A stretch of DNA of 33,786 nt from Solibacillus cecembensis (GTDB lineage: Bacteria; Bacillota; Bacilli; Bacillales_A; Planococcaceae): positions 123,158 to 156,943 of the forward strand of contig NZ_LMBZ01000007.1 in the NCBI RefSeq assembly GCF_001439635.1, given 5' to 3'. A program made the position numbers and the translations under genes. The notes beneath the pieces are model-generated. The model made no database searches. It saw only the letters and a list, made by a program, of their open reading frames with translations, and had not been told where the DNA came from. Of the stretch, positions 1-7,648 are shown in pieces. Every line of letters starts with the position of its first letter. Position 1 is the first letter of the stretch.

Positions 1-27
1 ATTGTAGCGTTAGAAGCTGCTATTTAA
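1..27 (+). CDS. Possible C-terminal tail of an upstream gene
   Basis: Frame 1 reads IVALEAAI and then a TAA stop. This is compatible with the last eight residues of a gene that starts outside the window. An 8-bp perfect hairpin (CTGCTATT/AATAGCAG, 17-36) overlaps the stop and is followed by TGTTTT, as expected at a gene end. Eight residues cannot identify the family, and chance open frame is possible. Confidence 0.25.
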   Translation: MVALEAAI

Positions 28-77
28 GAATAGCAGTGTTTTCAAGGGTTTTAGAGGTTAATTCCTAATTTAATATT

Positions 78-144
78 AAGGGCAAGCGACCAAAAAGCGA
101 CCAACTTTATAAAAGTGGTTGAAAAATGTCGCTTGCTCTTTTTT
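78..144 (+). terminator. Rho-independent terminator
   Basis: GGGCAAGCGAC (80-90) pairs with GTCGCTTGCTC (128-138), 11 bp with one G-U pair, and is followed directly by a run of six T (139-144). The 37-nt loop contains a second copy of GCGACCA. It probably ends the transcript that enters from the left edge. Confidence 0.65.
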
Positions 145-414
145 GTTCTCTGTTGTTGCGACTTTGTGTGTTCAATGGGTTGGTACATATAGGGGAAATA
201 TGATAAAACCCTGCAAGGACGCAAAAAAATATGTAAAGCGGGTGAATAGTTAGTGATGGCTCCTCTAGCTGACACAGTGGCGACGATCAAAAATGAAATT
301 AACGAGCGACATGAATCGTTTTCTGTGAATTAAGTGAATCATTTTACTGTGGGGTGTGAATGATAAAACAGTAAATAACCGTTTATTCACTGATGCATCG
401 AAAGGGAGTTTGAA
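145..414. other. Intergenic, no convincing gene
   Basis: No well-supported gene. A 25-codon frame at 256-333 (starts MAPLADTVATIKN, ends HESFSVN) looks protein-like but has no ribosome binding site and an in-frame stop just upstream, so it may be a gene remnant. Confidence 0.4.
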
Positions 415-588
415 ATGGAAAAAGAGAAGATTATTGAAAGATTAAGCGATATTAGATACGAGCTAATGAAAATAGAAAATGAACTATTTGAAATTTATGG
501 AGTTGAACCAAATAGCCCTGGTGCAACTTTATCCGATATTTCTTATCATGTTGCAAACCTTACTGAAAATATAAAAACCAATTATTAA
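415..588 (+). CDS. Small hypothetical protein, 57 aa, coiled-coil-like
   Basis: ATG at 415 is preceded at normal spacing by AAAGGGAG. The protein starts MEKEKIIERLSDIRYEL and is acidic and helical, with leucine and isoleucine at heptad-like spacing over residues 5-28 and no membrane segment or cysteine. I do not recognise the family. The good ribosome binding site and coding-like composition make it a likely real small gene. It is followed by about 260 bases without a supported gene before the ZIP transporter. Confidence 0.6.
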   Translation: MEKEKIIERLSDIRYELMKIENELFEIYGVEPNSPGATLSDISYHVANLTENIKTNY

Positions 589-850
589 CCTTTTAGTCGA
601 AACTGACTGTAACTAGCAAAGTGTAACGGGCTTTTAAAGGGGGTTGACGAGATTGTGAGAAGAGTTGGAAGTGCTATTTACATAGGCGATCCAATCTAAA
701 GCATTAGGGTTCAGGTATGTAGTTGCGTCCATTATGCCTGAATTTTTCCTAGGGGGGCTAAATGAACTTTGTTTATGTATGCAAGCCTTTAACATAATTT
801 CAAATCGATAGCCATATAAAATTAGAGACAAACAATAAAAGGATGGTTTA

Positions 851-1573
851 TTGACGCATGGCTGGTTAATCGGATTTTTATCAACTTTTGTGGGAATTGG
901 TGTAGGTGGAGTTATTGCAAGTTTTTTTAATGGTTTTAAGCGAAGTATCGGTACTATCTATGCGGTATGTACGGGACTGATCTTAGGGTTATTAAGTTTC
1001 GAAATCGTACCTGAGGCTATACAACTAGGAAATTGGAGTGTTTTTTTCTTAGGCTTCTTTGCTGGAGTTATTTTATTTAAGCTAATCCATTTGGGATTTC
1101 ATAAGAACCCGATCATCTCAACAGAATCACGTAAACAACATAATTTACGAATCGGATTATTCTTAGCATTAATTATTGCTATTCACAATTTTCCTGTAGG
1201 AGTGGTTTTTGGGACGAGTGAACATTCACAATTTAGCCTAGTATTATTACAAGCGTTAATATTGCACAATATTCCTGAGGGGATGATATTATTTACACCA
1301 TTATTTATTGCTGGAATAAGCTATTCTATGTTGTTTCTACTCTCTATTATCATTGCTGTTCCTGTAGCACTTGGGGCATTAATTGGGGAGATGATAGGCC
1401 AGCAAAACAATTTAATATGGGCATTCTTAATAAGTTTGACAGTAGGAACGATTTATATGGTTACGATAAAGGAAATCCTACCAGAATCAATTAGGCAATC
1501 ATCCAATAGGTATAGCTTACTGATTACATTAATTGCATTCTTTTTGATGGGTGCATATCTGATTTACTATTAA
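851..1573 (+). CDS. ZIP-family divalent metal transporter
   Basis: A 240-residue, very hydrophobic protein with about seven or eight membrane segments and a short cytoplasmic-type loop near residues 84-98. Two paired motifs typical of ZIP/ZupT transporters are visible: HNFPVG at 112-117 (TM4) and HNIPEG at 139-144 (TM5). In the family these line the metal path for zinc or other divalent cations. The TM4 copy has valine where the family normally has an acidic residue, so metal selectivity or activity may differ. The TTG start is preceded by AAAGGATGG; the ATG at 858 is in another frame. The gene appears monocistronic. ZIP membership is well supported; the metal is not known. Confidence 0.8.
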   Translation: MTHGWLIGFLSTFVGIGVGGVIASFFNGFKRSIGTIYAVCTGLILGLLSFEIVPEAIQLGNWSVFFLGFFAGVILFKLIHLGFHKNPIISTESRKQHNLRIGLFLALIIAIHNFPVGVVFGTSEHSQFSLVLLQALILHNIPEGMILFTPLFIAGISYSMLFLLSIIIAVPVALGALIGEMIGQQNNLIWAFLISLTVGTIYMVTIKEILPESIRQSSNRYSLLITLIAFFLMGAYLIYY

Positions 1574-1907
1574 GTTTGAGATAAAAGCTGCTCCAATAGT
1601 GAATTAATGTAAATGGAGTTCACATGGAGGAACGAGTGAGCATATGACTAAAGGATTTACATATATGTGGTGTATTTACCACGCAAGCCTCTAAGGTGAT
1701 GGATTAGGTTTTCAAAATAGGAGAAGATTAACCTTATTGTTTTTGTGTTTTGATTATTCTGAAATTTGAAAATGTCCCGTGGATATGATAATGACGGAAA
1801 AGGACTTACATGATGAATTGATATTCAGAATCACTAGTCCTATCCATAAAGGTTATTTTAATATTTCCATTGTCTAGTTAGTTGAATCTCTAAAAAATTG
1901 CGCCCGT
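1574..1907. other. Intergenic region without supported gene
   Basis: About 330 bases. A GGAGG motif at 1626-1630 precedes only a 16-codon frame (1644-1694). No clear terminator or RNA was seen. Confidence 0.4.
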
Positions 1908-2123
1908 TTATTTACTCCTTGTAGCAATTGATAATCTATGTTTTCGTAAGCCTAAACCGATACACCATGTTACAACAATCATCAAAATTAAAATGATGAT
2001 AAATTGACTATTTGGAAAGTTATCTTTCAGAGTAGATTTGATTAAGCCCGCACTTCCAAAATAAAAAAGTAATAAAGTACCTACGCCAAATAACATATAA
2101 ATCAAAGCATCTTTTAAGTTCAC
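1908..2123 (-). CDS. Small two-helix membrane protein, 71 aa
   Basis: Two hydrophobic stretches (around residues 7-23 and 39-57) flank a short polar loop, and the tail is basic (LRKHRLSIATRSK). The start is taken as GTG at 2123 because GGAGGGC lies six bases upstream. The ATG at 2141 would place that ribosome binding site inside the gene. The family is not recognised. It is the last of three consecutive minus-strand membrane-protein genes between 1.9 and 2.85 kb, which may be co-transcribed. Confidence 0.55.
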   Translation of the reverse strand: MNLKDALIYMLFGVGTLLLFYFGSAGLIKSTLKDNFPNSQFIIILILMIVVTWCIGLGLRKHRLSIATRSK

Positions 2124-2195
2124 ACACAGCCCTCCAATCAATTATTATCATAGATGAAGGCGTGAATATTTGTTAAAAATCAACAATCGCCTTCG

Positions 2196-2369
2196 TTAAT
2201 TATTTTGCTTTTTATATTTTTTATTTGTAGAAATAAATAATGCAGTAGCTACTATAAAAATACCTGTACATAACCACATTGTAATGCCATTCCATTCACC
2301 ATCAAAAATTGTTATATTGCTTAAAATCACAAAATGCATGAGACAAATTGAAATATAGAGTCCTCGCAT
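2196..2369 (-). CDS. Small membrane protein, 57 aa
   Basis: ATG at 2369 is preceded by GGAGG (2376-2380) at good spacing. The protein begins MRGLYISICLMHFVILSN, has two predicted membrane helices (about residues 3-20 and 30-46) and a lysine/asparagine-rich tail. The organisation matches a small two-helix inner-membrane protein of unknown role. The strong ribosome binding site and its position between two other minus-strand membrane-protein genes support it. The family is not recognised. Confidence 0.55.
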   Translation of the reverse strand: MRGLYISICLMHFVILSNITIFDGEWNGITMWLCTGIFIVATALFISTNKKYKKQNN

Positions 2370-2417
2370 AGTAATCCTCCCTTATATCATTTTTGTAACG
2401 CACTGAAAAGTATACAG

Positions 2418-2843
2418 TTATTTTTTCCGAACGAAAAATCCAATTGAAAATGGTATGAACATTAATATATATGCACTAAATATCATCATTGTGCCGCTAT
2501 ATACAAACGGTAATAACTTCGCTGCCCCATAAATAAATGGGAGCATATAGTTTTGTGAGAATCCTGCAATATTTATATTCCTCGAAACATCATCTAATAA
2601 AATAAATTGCCAAATGAATAGAGTAAATGAAATCAGCCATAAAGAATTTCCTATCAAAAAACTTTTCCATTTCGATATATTCCAATTTGAAAAGCGTATA
2701 CCAACAAAATACCAAAAAACAAGGAATACTAATTGCATAATGAAGGGATATAAAGGTAATATCATAGCATTTATCAAATATCCATATAAAAACGGCACTA
2801 ATATTAACAGTAGATCAACAATATAATATTTGAGTTGCTTCAT
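2418..2843 (-). CDS. Hypothetical integral membrane protein, 141 aa
   Basis: The protein starts MKQLKYYIVDLLLILVPF and has about four hydrophobic segments (near 8-27, 32-50, 62-82 and 112-137), ending in a basic RKK tail. GGAGGC lies just upstream of the ATG. No catalytic or transport motif is visible and the family is not recognised. It is the first of three minus-strand small membrane-protein genes. Confidence 0.6.
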   Translation of the reverse strand: MKQLKYYIVDLLLILVPFLYGYLINAMILPLYPFIMQLVFLVFWYFVGIRFSNWNISKWKSFLIGNSLWLISFTLFIWQFILLDDVSRNINIAGFSQNYMLPFIYGAAKLLPFVYSGTMMIFSAYILMFIPFSIGFFVRKK

Positions 2844-3000
2844 ACTTAATGTTGCCTCCTAGCTTATCTTAATTGACTAGAAATCCATAATTTAAATGAA
2901 ATTGTAACATAGTATGATATTAGTTGGTAGATAGATGGAAAAATTGTAATCAGGAGGTGTTTTCCAATTTGCTTCGAGCAACGAACTTCCACATATATAG

Positions 3001-3159
3001 TGCCCCGATAGCCCATATTCGCAAGATTATAAAGAAAGGTATGCTGAAATTACGGTAGCGCATTGAGAATTTGTTGGGGAATTTATAGATTTACTTTTTG
3101 AAAGTAATGATATAATTACCATTATATGTGAGAATGAATATAAAACAATTAACATTTAA
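3001..3159 (+). pseudogene. Decayed gene fragment
   Basis: One frame reads CPDSPYSQDYKERYAEITVAH, then TGA (3064-3066), then continues EFVGEFIDLLFESNDI to a TAA at 3157-3159. Both halves look like coding sequence, and changing the TGA to a sense codon would join them. There is no start codon or ribosome binding site for this frame; an AGGAGGTG at 2952-2959 leads instead into a 29-codon TTG frame in another phase. It is best read as the remnant of a gene of unknown identity. Confidence 0.35.
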
Positions 3160-3230
3160 TGATTTGCAAAGTTACTTGGCGGTCTAGTTCAATATTTTTG
3201 CTTGAAAAATTACAGGAAGAGGTAATTTTA

Positions 3231-3986
3231 ATGAAACATATTTATGCTTTTGAAAATAAAGATGATTTCGATAGATTTCAGGATATAATTGAAAGATTTA
3301 CTCAAAAGTTACTGAAGTTTCAAAACGAATTAGAACAAAATTATGCTTTGAAGGATGTACCAAAAGGGATCGTTTGGACTTCAGAACAATTAGCAACAAA
3401 TATATTTTCCCAAATAGCTATACCTGCATTTACAAGAAAAGATATTATCTATATTTCCCCCGATTTAACAAGTTGGAGGAAGCTATTCATTAGTCAATTA
3501 GAAGGACAAGAAAATAATTACCCAAATATAAAAGCGTTTTATGAAAATATGTCGGAAAACCATATATTTACTATAGTTGGACACGAATTAACCCATCACT
3601 CAGATTTATTTATTGATGAGTTTGATGATGAGAGGGAAGACAGCATTTGGTTTGAAGAAGGAATGTGTGAGTATTTACCAAGGAAAATTTTATTAAGTGA
3701 AGTTGAATTTAACGAAATAACAAAAATAGAGTCGGAAATGGTAGAAATATTTAAAGGTAAATATGGTAATCATTCCTTAGATGATTTTGGAACGTCCAGT
3801 TATCATGGGAGTTTAACAAGTATAATGTTTGATTATTGGCGTAGTTTTCTCGCTGTAAAGTATTTAGTAGAGGAACGTGCAAATCATGATGTAAAGATGG
3901 TTTTTGATCAATATCATAAATGGGATAAGGAAGGTAGAAAAGTACCGTTAACAAACCATTTCAAACTAGATTCCTTGTTCAACTAA
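3231..3986 (+). CDS. Putative zinc metalloprotease (peptidase MA-like), cytoplasmic
   Basis: A 251-residue protein with a classic zinc site: HELTH at 118-122 and, about 20 residues later, WFEEGMCEYL (140-149), which supplies the likely third glutamate ligand. This HExxH plus EEGxxEY layout is characteristic of gluzincin/peptidase-MA proteases. No signal peptide or membrane segment is visible, so it probably acts in the cytoplasm. The ATG at 3231 was chosen because GGAAGAGG lies upstream; the longer frame from 3159 would begin inside the decayed fragment. Substrate is unknown. A protein with a signal-like N-terminus follows 40 bases downstream on the same strand and could be co-transcribed. 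Confidence 0.7.
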   Translation: MKHIYAFENKDDFDRFQDIIERFTQKLLKFQNELEQNYALKDVPKGIVWTSEQLATNIFSQIAIPAFTRKDIIYISPDLTSWRKLFISQLEGQENNYPNIKAFYENMSENHIFTIVGHELTHHSDLFIDEFDDEREDSIWFEEGMCEYLPRKILLSEVEFNEITKIESEMVEIFKGKYGNHSLDDFGTSSYHGSLTSIMFDYWRSFLAVKYLVEERANHDVKMVFDQYHKWDKEGRKVPLTNHFKLDSLFN

Positions 3987-4026
3987 CGAGGATTTTAGTG
4001 AGTTTTCATAACGAGTGAGGCATTTA

Positions 4027-4320
4027 ATGAAAATTATAAAACTATCTTTTCTTTTACTATTCATCGGTTTAATTTTAGGTTCTCATGCGACACCTGCAAT
4101 GGCTATTCGCTGGCATGTCTTTTTTATGGGGTATCCAATTGAGGCAATTAAAGCTGATATTGTAGAGTTTGACTATTTAAATAATGATCAAGATGAAAAT
4201 TCGCAAGGTTTTAAAATGATCAATCCGCCAATCGAACGCGCAACTCAAGGCGAATTAGATACGTATTTAGTTTCGAAAAAATGGCTATTTTACTTTGCTA
4301 AATTTGAAAAAGATATATGA
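4027..4320 (+). CDS. Small secreted or membrane-anchored protein, 97 aa
   Basis: The N-terminus is a textbook signal peptide: MKIIK, a hydrophobic core (SFLLLFIGLILG), then ATPAMA as a probable cleavage site near residue 26. The mature part of about 70 residues has no recognised motif and no cysteine. ATG at 4027 was chosen over the GTG at 4015 because GAGTGAGG lies just upstream. It lies 40 bases after the metalloprotease gene. Function unknown. Confidence 0.6.
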   Translation: MKIIKLSFLLLFIGLILGSHATPAMAIRWHVFFMGYPIEAIKADIVEFDYLNNDQDENSQGFKMINPPIERATQGELDTYLVSKKWLFYFAKFEKDI

Positions 4321-4401
4321 TGTAAAAGATTTTCAAATTCACATGTATCCATAATCCAAGCGCTATTGCCATGCTTAAATTCGAATTATTTTGAAAACCT
4401 C

Positions 4402-4443
4402 AAAAAGCGCAAACCCCAGTTAACTCAAGGGTTTGCGCTTTTT
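4402..4443. terminator. Bidirectional terminator
   Basis: AAAAAGCGCAAACCC and GGGTTTGCGCTTTTT form a near-perfect 15-bp stem around a short loop. The A/T flanks make it work in both directions. It separates the plus-strand small-protein gene from the minus-strand gltS gene. Confidence 0.85.
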
Positions 4444-4450
4444 GGCTTAT

Positions 4451-5629
4451 CTATTTAAACATATTGATTGTCGTAATGATAATCGGCATACCGAATACGT
4501 CGATTAAGAAAGCGCCTACAATGGGTACAATTAGGAATGCTTTACGTGATGGACCATATTTAGCAACGACTGCTGACATATTGGCCATTGCGTTTGGTGT
4601 GGCTCCTAGTCCATGCCCAAGGAAACCTGATACCATTATTGCTGCATCGAAGTTTTTGCCAAGTACGCGGAAAAGAACGAACACAGCAAAGAATACGATG
4701 AAGAATACTTGTACGAAAACGATTACAAATAGCGGTAAAGCTAAGTCTGCAACTTCCCATAATTTAATACTCATTAAGGCCATTGATAAGAAGATACCTA
4801 ATGAAATATCACCAATTAAATTGATTTCTTTCATGTTGATGATATCAGGGTTGAAGCGGTCAACGATGTTACGAACAATCACAGCTACGAACATTGCGCC
4901 TACATACGCTGGCAATACGAAGCCTGTTAGTGATGAGAACCAATCGCCAAGATACGTTCCTATAGCCATACTGAAGGTGATTAAGAAAACTTGTAACATA
5001 AATGATTTTTCAGTTACTGGATGTTCTGCTTTTTCAACATATACTTCAGTTTCATCAGATGAAGGTTTTAGATCATATTTGCGAATTAAGTATTGAACTA
5101 CTGGACCCCCAACAAGTGCCCCAGCGATTAAACCACAAGTCGCTGCAGCCATACCGATTGAGATAGCTGAAGGTACGCCTAAAGCTTCGATCGTTTGCCC
5201 ATAAGCAGCAGCAGATCCATGTCCACCTTCCATTGACACAGCTCCTGCCATCACGCCGATTAATGGATCAAGTCCCATAACCTTTGCTAATGAAACGCCA
5301 ATTACGTTTTGCATTAAGGCTAAAAATCCACAAGCGATCCAATAAATAATAAGCAGTTTCCCGCCCAGTTTAACAAGCTTAAAACTTGCACCAAGCCCAA
5401 TTGTCGTGAAGAATGTAATCATGAAAATGGATTGAAGTGAAGTATCTAACGTAATTTCAATAATGTCGAAGCTTTTTAATAGTGTTGCGATAATCGCAAA
5501 TAATAAGCCCCCAACTACAGGTGCTGGAATACAAAATCGATTTAAGAAAGGAATCCTATTTACTAAAAAAGTACCAATTAAAAATAATGTTACGGCTAAG
5601 CATAGTGTTGTAATTTGATCGAATGTCAT
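4451..5629 (-). CDS. gltS: Sodium/glutamate symporter GltS
   Basis: A 392-residue integral membrane protein close to the usual 400 residues of GltS. It has two similar hydrophobic halves and glycine-rich stretches typical of the family: AGAVSMEGGHGSAAAYGQT in the first half and VSGFLGHGLGATPNAMANM in the second. GltS imports glutamate with sodium. The gene starts with ATG after GGAGGAAATTT and lies 16 bases downstream of hutG on the same strand, so the two form an operon ending at the terminator at 4402-4443. The pairing is sensible: HutG releases glutamate from formiminoglutamate and GltS brings glutamate in, giving joint control of the glutamate supply. Confidence 0.92.
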   Translation of the reverse strand: MTFDQITTLCLAVTLFLIGTFLVNRIPFLNRFCIPAPVVGGLLFAIIATLLKSFDIIEITLDTSLQSIFMITFFTTIGLGASFKLVKLGGKLLIIYWIACGFLALMQNVIGVSLAKVMGLDPLIGVMAGAVSMEGGHGSAAAYGQTIEALGVPSAISIGMAAATCGLIAGALVGGPVVQYLIRKYDLKPSSDETEVYVEKAEHPVTEKSFMLQVFLITFSMAIGTYLGDWFSSLTGFVLPAYVGAMFVAVIVRNIVDRFNPDIINMKEINLIGDISLGIFLSMALMSIKLWEVADLALPLFVIVFVQVFFIVFFAVFVLFRVLGKNFDAAIMVSGFLGHGLGATPNAMANMSAVVAKYGPSRKAFLIVPIVGAFLIDVFGMPIIITTINMFK

Positions 5630-5645
5630 AAATTTCCTCCTCTGT

Positions 5646-6575
5646 CTAATCGCTGCTGTTCATAATGACTTCGTTGATAAAATAAGCGCCTAATTTTACT
5701 GTTTGATTATTAATATCTAGTAAAGGATTAACCTCACAAATACTAAAGCTAACTGTGTTTTTATGCGCGGCCATTTGACGTAAAATTGCCCGAACTTTTA
5801 AAGCGGATAAGCCAAATGGGGATGGTGCACTAACACCAGGTGCTTCAGCAGCATTAAGAACATCCATACAGAGCGTAACGAGCAATACATCGTGTGCATC
5901 CATAAATTCGTTTAATGCTGTAGGAAATGTTGTAGAATCCAATTCTTCATCTAAAAAGTAGCGTACATTGTATGTATCAGCTGTGTTAAATAAGGCAGTT
6001 GTGTTGCCATATTTTTGAATGCCGCATACGAAATAATGGGTATTTGGATCCTCATCTAAAATTTGCTTAAACATGGTTCCTGATGAGGTTTGTGCTTCAT
6101 AAGAACGCATATCAAAGTGAGCATCAATATTAAGGAGGCCAATGGAAGCGTTAGGACCAACTGCTTTACGCACTCCTAAGTATTGCCCATAAAGCGTTTC
6201 ATGTCCACCCCCAAGTACGATTGCTTTGCCATAAGTTAAAATAGTAGAAATTTGATTTCCTAATTCTTGTTGGGCACGTTCTAATTCATTGCCTTCACAA
6301 ACGATATCGCCAAAATCGATTAAACGATTTTTGTGGGACGGTTTTCGCCAAGGAATAGAGGCAAGTTGCTTTCGTAAGGCAAGTGGCGCGTCCTTTGCCC
6401 CAACATTGCCGTTATTTCGGCGCACACCTTCATCACATGAAAATCCGATTAATCCAATGGCTCCTTTAATTGGTTCAGATGCGATTTGAACAATTTGATG
6501 ATAACGAAAGTATGTATCGTCCGTATCATGATCGATACGTCCTTGCCAAACAGTTGAATCCGCTTTTTTATACAT
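5646..6575 (-). CDS. hutG: Formimidoylglutamase HutG (arginase family)
   Basis: A 309-residue ureohydrolase, expected to split N-formimidoyl-glutamate into glutamate and formamide, the last step of histidine degradation. Binuclear manganese motifs are visible: GGGHE, NIDAHFDMR and LCMDVLNAAEAPG. The N-terminus (WQGRIDHDTDDTYFRYHQ) is typical of HutG rather than arginase or agmatinase. ATG at 6575 was chosen because AAAGGAGAGG sits seven bases upstream; the upstream ATG at 6602 has none. It is first in an operon with gltS and divergent from a LysR gene. The other hut genes (hutH, hutU, hutI) are not in the window. Confidence 0.9.
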   Translation of the reverse strand: MYKKADSTVWQGRIDHDTDDTYFRYHQIVQIASEPIKGAIGLIGFSCDEGVRRNNGNVGAKDAPLALRKQLASIPWRKPSHKNRLIDFGDIVCEGNELERAQQELGNQISTILTYGKAIVLGGGHETLYGQYLGVRKAVGPNASIGLLNIDAHFDMRSYEAQTSSGTMFKQILDEDPNTHYFVCGIQKYGNTTALFNTADTYNVRYFLDEELDSTTFPTALNEFMDAHDVLLVTLCMDVLNAAEAPGVSAPSPFGLSALKVRAILRQMAAHKNTVSFSICEVNPLLDINNQTVKLGAYFINEVIMNSSD

Positions 6576-6611
6576 AATGACCTCTCCTTTTTTAATGAAC
6601 ATTATATTAAT

Positions 6612-6640
6612 ATTATATTTCTTTGTATTTATAATAACAA
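6612..6640 (-). promoter_or_regulatory. hutG-gltS promoter with LysR-type palindrome
   Basis: On the minus strand TTGTTA (6640-6635), 17 bases, then TATAAT (6617-6612) make a good SigA promoter. The same stretch holds a 7+7 palindrome TATTATA-N12-TATAATA (6611-6636), fitting the size of a LysR operator. The divergent LysR gene has its own TATAAT at 6658-6663. The operator role is inferred. Confidence 0.5.
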
Positions 6641-6691
6641 ATATTAATTTTTTATCTTATAATAGCATTAAACTATAAATGAGGTGGCAAT

Positions 6692-7567
6692 ATGGACTTA
6701 AAGAAGATGTATTATTTTGCTGCGATTGTCAAATATCAAAGCTTTTCAAGGGCTGCCAACGCTTTGCATATTTCACAACCTTCATTAAGTAATGCAATCA
6801 AAACGCTTGAAAAGGAAATCGGTGCATTACTAATTGAACGTACTACAAAACAATTTCAATTAACGGAATTAGGGAAACAATTTTATGAGCGTTCCATCCG
6901 TTTAATTGCTCAATTTGAAGTAATGGAAACCGAATTAAAGGAGTTTGCAGAAGGGGAGCATATCGAAATAAAATTAGGTATGATTGAATCCGCGAATTAC
7001 TGGTTTTCGCAGGTAATGATTGCCTACCAACAACAATACCCACACAATAAAATTACACTGATGGATACACTGTATAACCAAACGGTACGCGAGGCATTGT
7101 TGCGTCTAAACGTGCATGGGGTTATTACAAACCAACATATTATTGATCATGAAATTAAAAGTGAATTATTGTATAACGAGCCGTATGTCATCTTAACTAG
7201 AAAAGAGCATCCATTTGCATCACAGGAAATCATAAAGCTTGCCGATTTTGCGAAAGAAACGTTAATCATCGGGATGCCTGAATTTCAAACGAGTGCACAA
7301 ATATTAAAAGCTTTTGAACAGGAAAATGTGACACCGCATATCCAATATAAAATAGAGCGATTTGAAATGATCAAAATATTAGTAGAAGAAGGGCTAGGGA
7401 TTGCGATTTTACCTCAGCATTATGTAGCCCAGCCTTTGCCAAAATCCTTAATGACACACCAAGTGCAAAGTGAGTTTTTAAATCGTAACGTCTACTTATG
7501 CACGATGAAAGATCGTACATTCCCAGAAAGTATCGTAAAGTTATTTGAGCTGATCAAAATGCATTGA
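6692..7567 (+). CDS. LysR-family transcriptional regulator
   Basis: A 291-residue protein of standard LysR length. The N-terminal winged helix-turn-helix is clear (residues about 3-60, FSRAANALHISQPSLSNAIK), followed by the linker helix and a substrate-binding domain from about residue 90, with the typical LVEEGLGIAILPQHYV near the end. GAGGTGG precedes the ATG. Transcribed divergently from hutG-gltS across a 116-base gap, it most likely controls that operon and itself, responding to glutamate or a histidine-degradation intermediate. The effector is inferred from neighbours only. Confidence 0.9.
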   Translation: MDLKKMYYFAAIVKYQSFSRAANALHISQPSLSNAIKTLEKEIGALLIERTTKQFQLTELGKQFYERSIRLIAQFEVMETELKEFAEGEHIEIKLGMIESANYWFSQVMIAYQQQYPHNKITLMDTLYNQTVREALLRLNVHGVITNQHIIDHEIKSELLYNEPYVILTRKEHPFASQEIIKLADFAKETLIIGMPEFQTSAQILKAFEQENVTPHIQYKIERFEMIKILVEEGLGIAILPQHYVAQPLPKSLMTHQVQSEFLNRNVYLCTMKDRTFPESIVKLFELIKMH

Positions 7568-7598
7568 GTAGAGTGGAAATGAGAACCGTTTTCTGCCT

Positions 7599-7630
7599 AA
7601 AAAAAAACCCTTTTCACATATGGAAAAGGG
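7599..7630 (-). terminator. Terminator of the msmK-like gene
   Basis: On the minus strand an 8-bp stem (CCTTTTCC-type arms at 7608-7615 and 7623-7630) is followed by nine T (7607-7599). It ends the ATPase transcript just before the LysR gene end. Confidence 0.8.
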
Positions 7631-7648
7631 GGCGCTGCACTAGCTTTC

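Noticed and set aside
51..290. A 79-codon minus-strand frame
   Set aside because: It overlaps the strong terminator at 78-144 and lacks a ribosome binding site.
634..831. A 65-codon minus-strand frame
   Set aside because: No ribosome binding site and no protein-like pattern; it covers the leader of the ZIP gene.
4464..5096. A 210-codon plus-strand frame inside gltS
   Set aside because: It is the antisense of a clear, conserved transporter gene and has no ribosome binding site or motif.
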